From Cytophagales bacterium (GTDB taxonomy: Bacteria; Bacteroidota; Bacteroidia; Cytophagales; Cyclobacteriaceae): a DNA stretch of 9,440 nucleotides. The stretch lies in NCBI GenBank assembly GCA_020063545.1, contig JAGUUF010000287.1:1-9440 (forward strand), written 5' to 3'. Below the pieces are notes generated by a model. The model worked only from the letters and a program-made list of their open reading frames with translations. It searched no databases and was not told where the DNA came from. Shown here one piece after another: positions 1 through 6,094 of this stretch. Positions within the stretch are counted from its first letter, which is position 1. The number at the start of each line of letters is the position of its first letter. Both the position numbers and the translations under genes were made by a program.

Positions 1-479
1 GGGGCTTCGGTCTGACCGAGAAAAATATTACCGGCCGCAGAAAGGCTTTCGGCACCCGACAGGCGCATGGTCTTGGTCATTACCCATGCGAAACCAAATA
101 CAATTTTCTGGAGCACACCCAGGTAATACAACCCCGCTGTAACAGCCGAAAAGAAAATTACGGTTGGTAATGCCTGGAAAGCAAACAAAAACCCAAGCCC
201 GTGGCGTGTACCTTCAACGGCATCGCTGTTTTTAGCCAGATCGCCAAACAGAAATTGAGCGCCATTTAATGCGAAACTCAGAAACTTGACAAATGCGCTC
301 CCAAGTTTTTCAAACCCAATGCGAACAACGGGCACTTTAAAAATCAGGATGGCAATTACCAGTTGCAGAATTAGCCCGGCACCAACCAGCTTCCAGTCAA
401 TGCGCCTGCGGTGCGCGGAGAACAGCCACGCCAAGCCGATGATAATGCCTAAACCGATGGCGCCCCGAACATAATCCAT
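1..479 (-). CDS. nupC: Na+ or H+-coupled concentrative nucleoside transporter (CNT/NupC family), 3' end outside window
   Basis: Inner-membrane symporter importing nucleosides. The first 159 residues are visible; the rest lies beyond the left edge. I translated it by hand from ATG at 479 (start MDYVRGAIGLG). Hydrophobic segments lie near residues 4-19, 30-48 and 104-122. The visible part ends in the CNT hallmark SGAESLSAAGNIFLGQTEAP; in the Vibrio cholerae CNT structure the GQTE residues of this re-entrant hairpin contact the nucleoside. The frame is open upstream to a TAA at 546-548 but offers no other ATG, GTG or TTG start, so ATG 479 is the best start. The gap to the BFN gene upstream is 56 bp on the same strand, so it is probably the distal gene of the etfB-etfA-BFN cluster. 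Family assignment is firm; the exact substrate and coupling ion cannot be read from this fragment. Confidence 0.92.
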   Translation of the reverse strand, partial: MDYVRGAIGLGIIIGLAWLFSAHRRRIDWKLVGAGLILQLVIAILIFKVPVVRIGFEKLGSAFVKFLSFALNGAQFLFGDLAKNSDAVEGTRHGLGFLFAFQALPTVIFFSAVTAGLYYLGVLQKIVFGFAWVMTKTMRLSGAESLSAAGNIFLGQTEA

Positions 480-535
480 TACGGGAGGATGTTTAAATGG
501 TACGAAAAAATGGCGAGCCTGTTCAACGCGAACCG

Positions 536-1132
536 TTAATTGCGTTTACTTAACTCATCCCGGATTTTTGCTGCCCGTTCATAATCTTCCCGCTCGATAG
601 CTTCTTTCAGCAACTCATTCAATTTATCAACAGGCATATTTTTCATGTCCTCTCCTTTTTTGGGCACATCTCTTTTTACACGGGCCCGGGGTTTGGGTTC
701 GGTCGCCTCTTCTTCCGATTCATCCGTTAACACAATTCCCGCTTCGGCCAGGATGTTTTCGTAAGTGAAAATGGGCGAATCGAAACGCAGCCCGATGGCA
801 ATAGCATCGGAAGGCCGTGCATCTATTTCGGATCGCTTTAATCCATCGGAGCAGACTATTTTAGCAAAGAACACGCCCTCTTTTAAATCGGAAATGATAA
901 TTTCTTCAACAGTAAAGTGAAAGTTGTTGGCGAACGACTTAAACAGGTCGTGCGTCATGGGGCGGTTGGGAATAATTTTTTCAATTTCAATGGCGATGGC
1001 CTGGGCTTCAAACATACCGATAATAATCGGCAGCCTCCGGTTGCCATCGGCTTCTCCCAGCACGAGGGCAAACGAGCCTGTTTGCGACTGGCTGGACGAA
1101 AGTCCGAGAATTTCAAGTTTTATCTTCTTCAC
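536..1132 (-). CDS. bifunctional nuclease family protein (BFN/DUF151) with C-terminal UVR motif
   Basis: 198 residues. The BFN domain covers about residues 5-135, with conserved blocks LPIIIGMFEAQAIAIEIE (34-51), RPMTHDLF (57-64) and IDARPSDAIAIGLR (103-116). A charged linker (about 137-162) leads to a UvrB/UvrC-type UVR motif at about 166-198 (KLNELLKEAIEREDYERAAK), a helical hairpin used in protein contacts. BFN proteins in plants have reported RNase and DNase activity; the bacterial role is poorly defined, so a nucleic-acid function is inferred from family. The start codon is GTG at 1130-1132, not ATG; the product MKKIKLEILGLSSSQSQ fits the family N-terminus. Only two bases separate this GTG from the etfA stop, so the genes are surely co-transcribed and may be translationally coupled. 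Confidence 0.93.
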   Translation of the reverse strand: MKKIKLEILGLSSSQSQTGSFALVLGEADGNRRLPIIIGMFEAQAIAIEIEKIIPNRPMTHDLFKSFANNFHFTVEEIIISDLKEGVFFAKIVCSDGLKRSEIDARPSDAIAIGLRFDSPIFTYENILAEAGIVLTDESEEEATEPKPRARVKRDVPKKGEDMKNMPVDKLNELLKEAIEREDYERAAKIRDELSKRN

Positions 1133-1134
1133 AA

Positions 1135-2088
1135 TTACCTGGCAGCTTTTATAGCATCATTCAATTTAGGTAAAATATCGAAAGCATCGCCCACAATTCC
1201 ATAGTCGGCCGCTTTAAAAAACGGGGCTTCCGGATCTTTATTAATCACCACAATACATTTTGAGGAGTTTACCCCGGCCAGGTGCTGGATGGCGCCCGAA
1301 ATACCTACGGCAATATATAATTGAGGAGCTACTTTAACCCCGGTTTGGCCTACGTGCTCATGGTGCGGCCGCCACCCCATGTCGGAAACCGGTTTGCTGC
1401 ACCCGGTAGCGGCATGCAGCGTTTTGGCCAATTCTTCCAGCATGCCCCAGTGTTCTGGTCCCTTCATGCCCCTTCCGCCCGAAACCACAATATTGGCTTC
1501 CGGCAACAATACTTCTCCGGTTGCTTTTTCGGATGATGTGATGGCGGTAGCAAAATCCGCATCGGCAAGCGTAACCGGATATGGCGTTACCGGGCAGTTT
1601 GATCCAACTTCTTTCACTTCGGCAGCATTCTTCTTTATACCGATAACCTTTTTTGGTTTTGTTAATTCAACCCGTGCAAAAGCTTTGCCTGTATAAATGC
1701 TGCGCTTCACAACAAAGCCGGCCGACATGTTCGGTAGTTCCACTACATTGGAGGCCAGGCTTGCATCCACTCTTGCAGCCACTCGCGCAGCAACCGGTGT
1801 GCCCAGCGATGAATCGGCCAGCACGAGTACATCGGAACCTTCATCCTGAAAGGCTTTGGCAATAACCGATGCATATGCCTGGATAATTCCCTGGTTCAAC
1901 CTGGCATCAGCCGCGTGCAGCACTTTTGTTGCACCGTATTTTCCAAGTGCTTCAAGTTCAACCTGAGCCGCGCTTCCCAACGCCAGTGCGGTAACCGGGC
2001 CGCCCATGGTGTGCGCAAAGGCTACCGCCTCAAGCGAATTCTTTTTCACGTTTCCATCAGCACATTCAACAAATACCAGGATTTTCAT
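1135..2088 (-). CDS. etfA: electron transfer flavoprotein subunit alpha
   Basis: 317 residues, normal length. EtfA with EtfB forms a soluble heterodimer carrying FAD; it takes electrons from acyl-CoA and related dehydrogenases and passes them to ETF-quinone oxidoreductase. The N-terminal domain is about residues 1-190. The C-terminal FAD-binding domain shows GGRGMK (204-209), GQTG (247-250), YIAVGISGAIQHLAG (258-272) and INKDPEAPFFKAADYGIVGD (282-301), all family signatures. The position of human ETFA Arg249 (in SRAAVD) is Lys here (K232 in SKPVSD), a conservative change next to the flavin. It starts with ATG at 2088, 22 bp after the etfB stop, and the BFN gene follows two bases after its stop. 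The order etfB-etfA on one strand is usual. Confidence 0.97.
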   Translation of the reverse strand: MKILVFVECADGNVKKNSLEAVAFAHTMGGPVTALALGSAAQVELEALGKYGATKVLHAADARLNQGIIQAYASVIAKAFQDEGSDVLVLADSSLGTPVAARVAARVDASLASNVVELPNMSAGFVVKRSIYTGKAFARVELTKPKKVIGIKKNAAEVKEVGSNCPVTPYPVTLADADFATAITSSEKATGEVLLPEANIVVSGGRGMKGPEHWGMLEELAKTLHAATGCSKPVSDMGWRPHHEHVGQTGVKVAPQLYIAVGISGAIQHLAGVNSSKCIVVINKDPEAPFFKAADYGIVGDAFDILPKLNDAIKAAR

Positions 2089-2090
2089 AT

Positions 2091-2102
2091 TTCAAGGTTC
2101 AA
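2091..2102. repeat. 12-bp repeat TTCAAGGTTCAA, copy 1 (etfB-etfA spacer)
   Basis: TTCAAGGTTCAA fills most of the 22-bp spacer between the etfB stop and the etfA start. The identical 12-mer recurs at 8578-8589 in another short spacer, again just upstream of a minus-strand start codon. It is a direct doubling of TTCAA around GG. Function unknown; it may be a low-complexity intergenic repeat of this genome. Confidence 0.6.
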
Positions 2103-2110
2103 GATTTCTT

Positions 2111-2848
2111 TTACAATACCTTCGCTTCGTTCTTCAATAAGCTTACAAGTTCCTGCACATTATCGGCCGGAATCATTTTAACCGCACCCTTGGGTGGCGG
2201 CAATTCAAACTGTTTCAATTTAATACCGCTGTCAACACTAACGGGCTCCACAACCTTCAACGGTTTGGTTCGGGCCGACATGATGCCGCGCATGTTCGGA
2301 ATCTTCCATTCGGCAATAGGCTCCTGGCACCCGGCAACAAACGGAAGATTTACCTCCAGGTATTCTTTGCCGCCTTCAATTTCGCGAGCCAGTTTTGCTT
2401 TATTGCCTTCAATGTCCAGTTTCATCACGGGTGATACCGATGGAATGCCCAGCAGTTCGCCCACGATTCCGTGTACTGCTCCTCCGTTGTAATCGATGGA
2501 CTCCCGTCCCATGAGGATTAAATCATAGCCAACTGCCTTTGCGTGCTCGGCTATTTGCCGGGCCACAAAAAACGAATCGGTTGGTTCGGCATTAATCCGT
2601 ACGGCATCATCCGCCCCGATGGCCAAAGCTTTTCGCAGGGTTGGTTCCGTATCGGCAGGGCCCACATTAAGTACCGTTACGGTGGCACCGGAAGTTTCTT
2701 TGAGTTCTACTGCACGGGCAAGCGCGTAATCATCATACGGGCCAATGATAAACTGAACCCCGTTGGCATCAAACCGTGTATTGTTATCGGTGAAATTGAT
2801 TTTGGAAGTGGTATCGGGAACGTGCGAAATGCAAACAAGGATTTTCAT
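2111..2848 (-). CDS. etfB: electron transfer flavoprotein subunit beta
   Basis: 245 residues, normal length. Beta subunit of the ETF heterodimer; it holds the structural AMP and docks partner dehydrogenases. The AMP-binding region is seen as GRESIDYNGGAV (114-125), matching the family's G(R/K)xSIDxD pattern. The EtfB signature runs LPFVAG (168-173) through WKIPNMRGIMSARTKP (181-196). There is no sign of the extended sequences of bifurcating ETFs, but sequence alone does not exclude that type. ATG at 2848 gives the canonical MKILVCISHVPDT start. It is the first gene of the minus-strand cluster and diverges from the TPR gene across a 70-bp spacer. Confidence 0.97.
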   Translation of the reverse strand: MKILVCISHVPDTTSKINFTDNNTRFDANGVQFIIGPYDDYALARAVELKETSGATVTVLNVGPADTEPTLRKALAIGADDAVRINAEPTDSFFVARQIAEHAKAVGYDLILMGRESIDYNGGAVHGIVGELLGIPSVSPVMKLDIEGNKAKLAREIEGGKEYLEVNLPFVAGCQEPIAEWKIPNMRGIMSARTKPLKVVEPVSVDSGIKLKQFELPPPKGAVKMIPADNVQELVSLLKNEAKVL

Positions 2849-2901
2849 CGGGTAAACGTAATGCAGGTATAAAATAATGAATTAAACGGGCCTCAAGATA
2901 A

Positions 2902-2930
2902 AGCATAAAATCCGAAATTTGGCACATCAA
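2902..2930 (-). promoter_or_regulatory. candidate promoter for etfB
   Basis: On the minus strand TTGATG (2925-2930) and TATGCT (2902-2907) are separated by exactly 17 bases, each matching four of six positions of the classical -35/-10 consensus. No TAnnTTTG Bacteroidota-type -7 element with correct spacing is visible in this spacer. The site overlaps the upstream TTG start choice of the divergent TPR gene. Weak evidence. Confidence 0.22.
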
Positions 2931-3260
2931 AAAACCAAAATATTGACCAGCACCAGCCGCATTCAGCAACTGCTCCGCTTCCTTGAAGAAGACCCTGACG
3001 ATGCCTTTACCCAGTATGCATTGGCGCTGGAATACCGGAAAACTGAACCAGCAAAGGCTGCGGAATTGTTTAGCGAACTAATTAGCAGGCACCCCGATTA
3101 CCTTCCGGCTTATTACATGGCCGCCATGCTGCAGGCGGAGATGGGAAAAGTTGCAGAGGCGATCGGTTTACTTGAAAAAGGTATTGCCCTGGCCACACGC
3201 CTGAAGGATTACAGCACCCTGCGCGAACTGAACGAAGCGAAACAACAACTTGAGAGTTGA
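2919..3260 (+). CDS. small tetratricopeptide-repeat (TPR) protein
   Basis: 113 residues from TTG at 2919; no ATG or GTG lies in frame before the conserved part. A second in-frame TTG at 2943 would give a 105-residue product beginning MTSTSRIQQLLRFLEEDPDD, which looks more like a family N-terminus and clears the etfB promoter candidate, so the true start may be 2943. Two TPR units are visible: about residues 28-61 (AFTQYALALEYRKTEPAKAA) and 62-95 (LPAYYMAAMLQAEMGKVAEA), followed by a charged helix. There is no signal peptide or membrane segment, so it is likely a cytoplasmic adaptor. The partner is unknown. It converges on dnaB with 48 bp between the stops. Confidence 0.82.
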   Translation: MAHQKTKILTSTSRIQQLLRFLEEDPDDAFTQYALALEYRKTEPAKAAELFSELISRHPDYLPAYYMAAMLQAEMGKVAEAIGLLEKGIALATRLKDYSTLRELNEAKQQLES

Positions 3261-3283
3261 GTTGACCGAATCGTCATACTCAC

Positions 3284-3294
3284 CAGGTAACCTG
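3284..3294. repeat. 11-bp odd palindrome between convergent TPR and dnaB genes
   Basis: CAGGT-A-ACCTG sits midway in the 48-bp spacer between two converging stop codons. The one-base centre is too tight for a hairpin loop and no T-run follows on either strand, so I do not call it a terminator. It may be chance. Confidence 0.25.
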
Positions 3295-3308
3295 CGTCTT
3301 GTACCGCA

Positions 3309-5861
3309 TCAGAACGGCATATCGCCCTCGTTCGATGGCGGTGGCGGTTCGTCTTCAGGGCGTATCTGGTTCAGGCGGCTCTCGCGGGTAATCATACCAA
3401 AGGAGCGCTCCGCGGGTGGCGCATCGTAATCGGTGAACTTGGTGTATTTACCTATAAACCTGAGTTTAACCGAGCCCGTCTGGCCGTTGCGGTGCTTGGC
3501 GATGATCACTTCACCCTGACCCACGGTTGACATGCCCTCTTCATCAACGGTTATCTTGTAGTATTCAGGCCGGTACAGGAAGATTACCAGGTCGGCATCC
3601 TGTTCAATTGAACCCGATTCACGCAAGTCGGAAAGCTGCGGCCTTTTATCACCGCCCCTTGTTTCAACACCCCGGCTTAACTGCGATAGGGCAATAACCG
3701 GAACATTCAATTCTTTGGCAATTCCTTTTAGTGCACGGGAGATGGAGGCGATTTCCTGTTCGCGGTTTCCGCCTGTATCGCCCCGCATCAGTTGCAGGTA
3801 GTCGACAATAATCAACTGAACGCCATGTTCAGCTTTCAGCCTTCGGCATTTGGCGCGCAGTTCCAGGATGGTGAGTGCGGGCGTGTCATCAATGAAAATG
3901 GGTGCTGCCGAAAGTTTATTGGTTTTATGAACAAGCTGCTGCCATTCAAAATCGGCCAGCTGGCCTTTGCGTATCTTTTCGCCCTCCAGTTCGGCTTCAG
4001 CCGAAATCATCCGGTTAACCAGTTGCACGGAAGCCATCTCCAGTGAGAAAATGGCTACCGGCCGCTTAAAATCAACTGCGGCATTGCGCATGGCCGATAC
4101 AACAAAAGCAGTATTGTGTGTTACGGTCATGTCTTCCAGTAAAAACAACCGGTTGCCGTCAATCTCAAAACCGTAATAATCATCAACTTTGTCGTACTCA
4201 ACAGTTATGCCCGTTTGCCTCCAGGCTGAACCAGATTTTCGTTTGCGCGGCTTCTTCCGCTCAACCTTAACGGGAATTTCTTCAATGTTTCCTGAAATGC
4301 GTATCCTGAAAACTTTCGTATCAACTGAGGTACCGGCAATTGTCGCACGTTTTGATCTGAATGAGGTTTTGAATCCTAAGGTATCACATAAAAATTTTAC
4401 CTGTCGTGCAAGCAATTCGTTTTTCTGTGTGATTTCAAAAACATGATACTTCTCATCGTAATGACCGTCTGAATCCAGTAAACCGGCCAAAAGTTCAAGA
4501 CGATTCTCCCTGGAATTTACCATGTACTCCTGAGGAATATGCTTGTTTTGAATAACCTCTAGCTTTTGCAGTTCTCCCTGAACCGAATAAAATTTTTGCC
4601 CTCCGCGTTGGCCTTTTGTAACAGCATAATTGGCCGTCTTACCTTCTTGTTGATAGATTTTCAAAACAAGATTCTGTTCATCCGCATAGGCGCCTAAGTA
4701 GTCAATCACTTCCTGATCGGTAGTGGTTATACGGGAACTGTACGAATGACCATCGCCCAGCCAAAGTCCAACCATGTAAGCCGGCAACGGAAGGGATTTC
4801 TCTTCAAACTGAACCTCAACTTTATAGCCCTTATAATTGGATTTAAACTTTTCGGATTTCTGAAGATAGTCTTTAACTGAAATGTTGAACACCTCACCAT
4901 GTTTATGCTTTCCTTCATTCCTGCTCCGCTTAAGCGAAAGGATATGCGACTCGTTTACACGGTAAGAAATTCCATGATTTTGATGTACCCAGTACATGCG
5001 TTCCCTGCCCCGGGCAAGAGAGAGCACACGCCTCGGTGTGGAATCATCGCCCATCAGCAATTCACCAACGTCAACATCTTCTACGTTTTTAAGGGAGCCA
5101 TCATACATCAATACCTTAGTGCCTTTACCCAAACATTTTCCCATCCCGGGTCTTGCTGCAATAATTATTAGGTCTGAATTCTGCCAGCCCGATGTCAGTC
5201 GGTCGAGTGCCGAAAAGCCGGAAGGCACCCCGGTAAGGCCGTCTTTGTGTTCTTTCAGTTTCTGTAATTCGGAGATGGCCCGGTACATCAGGTTGCGCAT
5301 GTTGTCGTAATTCTTGCGCAGGTTGCTGTCGGATATTTCAAAGATGGATTGCTCGGTTTTGTCGAGCAGTTCAAAAACATCGGTGGTGTCTTCGTACGCA
5401 TCGTGGTGAACCTGCGAGGCAATCTGGATCAGGTTTCGCTTGATGGCCATTTCAATAACCACCCGGGCATGGTACTCGATGTTGGCGCCTGAACTGACTT
5501 TTGATGTAAGTTCAGCGATATAGTACGCACCACCCACCAGTTCAATTTTTCCCTCCTTGCGCAACTGGTTAACCACGGTACGCATATCCACCGGCTCGGA
5601 ACTCTTGAATAGTTCGATGATGGCACGGTAAATCTCCTGGTGCTGCTCAGAATAAAAGTGTTCGGGCTTTAAAAATTCAACAACTGCGTTAAGCGCGCCT
5701 TTTTCAAGCATCAGCGCGCCTAACACAGCTTCTTCCAAATCAAGCGCCTGCGGGGGCAGCTTGCCCAGGCTTTCGGAAATATCGCGAACCAATAGTTTGC
5801 TTTTACCCGCAGCGAGGGCTTTGCTTCCTGTCCGTAACGGTGTTGATCGGCCTTGCTCCAT
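3309..5861 (-). CDS. dnaB: replicative DNA helicase DnaB, interrupted by an in-frame P-loop intein
   Basis: 850-residue precursor; removing the 341-residue intein leaves 509 residues, a usual DnaB length. DnaB is the hexameric 5'-3' helicase of the replication fork. The N-terminal helicase domain is at about 36-140 (LPPQALDLEEAVLGALMLEK), then a linker helix, then the RecA-type ATPase from about 209. Walker A is split: ARPGMGK ends at residue 242 and T resumes at 584. After the intein come FSLEM (606-610, catalytic Glu), Walker B LIIVDYLQLM (683-692), LSQLSRGVETR (725-735), DLRESGSIEQDAD (745-757) and KHRNGQTG (789-796), all intact. The other well-known DnaB intein site (RESG^SIEQ) is unoccupied. 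ATG at 5861 puts the N-terminus in register with the family. A TAnnTTTG element lies 38 bp upstream. Helicase activity should require protein splicing, because the P-loop Lys-Thr pair is broken in the precursor. Confidence 0.96.
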   Translation of the reverse strand: MEQGRSTPLRTGSKALAAGKSKLLVRDISESLGKLPPQALDLEEAVLGALMLEKGALNAVVEFLKPEHFYSEQHQEIYRAIIELFKSSEPVDMRTVVNQLRKEGKIELVGGAYYIAELTSKVSSGANIEYHARVVIEMAIKRNLIQIASQVHHDAYEDTTDVFELLDKTEQSIFEISDSNLRKNYDNMRNLMYRAISELQKLKEHKDGLTGVPSGFSALDRLTSGWQNSDLIIIAARPGMGKCLGKGTKVLMYDGSLKNVEDVDVGELLMGDDSTPRRVLSLARGRERMYWVHQNHGISYRVNESHILSLKRSRNEGKHKHGEVFNISVKDYLQKSEKFKSNYKGYKVEVQFEEKSLPLPAYMVGLWLGDGHSYSSRITTTDQEVIDYLGAYADEQNLVLKIYQQEGKTANYAVTKGQRGGQKFYSVQGELQKLEVIQNKHIPQEYMVNSRENRLELLAGLLDSDGHYDEKYHVFEITQKNELLARQVKFLCDTLGFKTSFRSKRATIAGTSVDTKVFRIRISGNIEEIPVKVERKKPRKRKSGSAWRQTGITVEYDKVDDYYGFEIDGNRLFLLEDMTVTHNTAFVVSAMRNAAVDFKRPVAIFSLEMASVQLVNRMISAEAELEGEKIRKGQLADFEWQQLVHKTNKLSAAPIFIDDTPALTILELRAKCRRLKAEHGVQLIIVDYLQLMRGDTGGNREQEIASISRALKGIAKELNVPVIALSQLSRGVETRGGDKRPQLSDLRESGSIEQDADLVIFLYRPEYYKITVDEEGMSTVGQGEVIIAKHRNGQTGSVKLRFIGKYTKFTDYDAPPAERSFGMITRESRLNQIRPEDEPPPPSNEGDMPF
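4113..5135 (-). mobile_element. DnaB P-loop intein (Cys1 ... His-Asn, Thr+1) with LAGLIDADG endonuclease
   Basis: In-frame 1023-bp element coding DnaB precursor residues 243-583. Block A begins at C243 (CLGKGTKVLMYDGSLKNVED). Block B carries N303-E-S-H306, with Asn in place of the commoner Thr of TxxH; H306 is the expected activating His. Block G is TVTHN, ending H582-N583, followed by T584 as the +1 nucleophile, so a class 1 cis-splicing intein is expected: acyl shift at Cys1, transesterification to Thr+1, Asn cyclisation. No block-F His precedes the end (GNRLFLLEDMTVTHN), as in some related inteins. Hand-counted GC of 4381-4920 is about 40 percent (218/540), against 52 percent (156/300) for dnaB at 3481-3780, consistent with horizontal arrival. 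Nothing in the frame is broken, so the element appears active. Splicing is predicted, not shown. Confidence 0.95.
4272..4808 (-). other. LAGLIDADG (DOD) homing endonuclease domain within the intein
   Basis: Approximate boundaries, precursor residues 352-530. The first motif is PAYMVGLWLGDGH (360-372), with D370 as catalytic acid. The second is LELLAGLLDSDGHYDE (455-470), with D465 as catalytic acid. Between them lies a block-D-like NKHIPQEYM (439-447) with a conserved Lys-x-Ile-Pro. Both acids and both helix-packing glycines are present, so this looks like a functional monomeric endonuclease that would cut an intein-free dnaB at the P-loop codons and home by gene conversion. A basic stretch at 532-542 (KVERKKPRKRK) follows. 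Confidence 0.85.
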
Positions 5862-5898
5862 TACAAGTGGTTGTTGTACATGTTGCTTATTAAGTTGA

Positions 5899-5906
5899 CA
5901 AACGTA
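5899..5906 (-). promoter_or_regulatory. Bacteroidota-type -7 element for dnaB
   Basis: On the minus strand TACGTTTG is an exact match to the TAnnTTTG -7 consensus of the Bacteroidota primary sigma factor, 38 bp upstream of the dnaB ATG. A TTG usable as the -33 element lies 25 bases upstream, longer than the usual spacing of about 20, so the -33 match is poor. Confidence 0.35.
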
Positions 5907-5940
5907 AGCAAAGAGGTACTTGGGTTAACGACAATCGTTC

Positions 5941-5993
5941 CACACTGTGCTGCCAATCATCCACAAGGTGATTAACAAGTTGTTCACAGTGTG
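5941..5993. promoter_or_regulatory. paired CACA-N-TGTG palindromes, candidate operator upstream of dnaB
   Basis: CACACTGTG (5941-5949) and CACAGTGTG (5985-5993) are each palindromic about one central base and are exact reverse complements of one another. Their centres are 44 bp apart, about four helical turns. A third palindrome, AACAA-G-TTGTT (5974-5984), abuts the second. All lie in the 233-bp divergent spacer, about 80-130 bp upstream of dnaB and about 100-150 bp upstream of the Mur-like gene. Such dyads suit a dimeric regulator, but none is identified. Confidence 0.4.
5957..5988 (+). promoter_or_regulatory. two possible DnaA-box-like 9-mers
   Basis: TCATCCACA (5957-5965) and TTGTTCACA (5980-5988) each differ by one base from the DnaA box TTATnCACA, lie on the same strand and are 23 bp apart. 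Two imperfect boxes without an AT-rich unwinding tract are not an origin. DnaA control of dnaB is possible. Chance is a real alternative, since these overlap the palindromes. Confidence 0.2.
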
Positions 5994-6094
5994 CCGGACC
6001 AAGATAAACTCCGGCTGCTGACAGGCTGTGACAATGTTTCAAGCGTGTACCTGACTATTCAGTTTTTGTAGTATTTTTCTGCAAAATACGGTTC

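Noticed and set aside
917..1204. Plus-strand open frames of 76-95 codons over the BFN gene
   Set aside because: They are antisense to a well-supported conserved gene and their translations show no recognisable family pattern.
2784..2969. Minus-strand 61-codon frame overlapping the etfB start
   Set aside because: It overlaps the etfB N-terminus in another frame and has no conserved features; the cluster start at 2848 explains the coding signal.
3246..3261. CAACT-TGAG-AGTTG stem at the TPR stop as a terminator
   Set aside because: Only five pairs, it overlaps the stop codon, and no T-run follows.
4113..5135. Mini-intein lacking an endonuclease
   Set aside because: Both LAGLIDADG-type motifs with acidic residues are present and the length of 341 residues suits a full intein.
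3309..5861. dnaB as a pseudogene disrupted by an insertion
   Set aside because: The insertion keeps frame and carries complete splice-junction residues, so it is an intein, not a disruptive element.
6072..6079. TATTTTTC as a -7 element for the Mur-like gene
   Set aside because: It lacks the final G of TAnnTTTG and no -33 TTTG lies at suitable distance.
5862..6094. Replication origin in the dnaB divergent spacer
   Set aside because: Only two imperfect DnaA-like boxes, no AT-rich unwinding tract, and dnaA is not in view.
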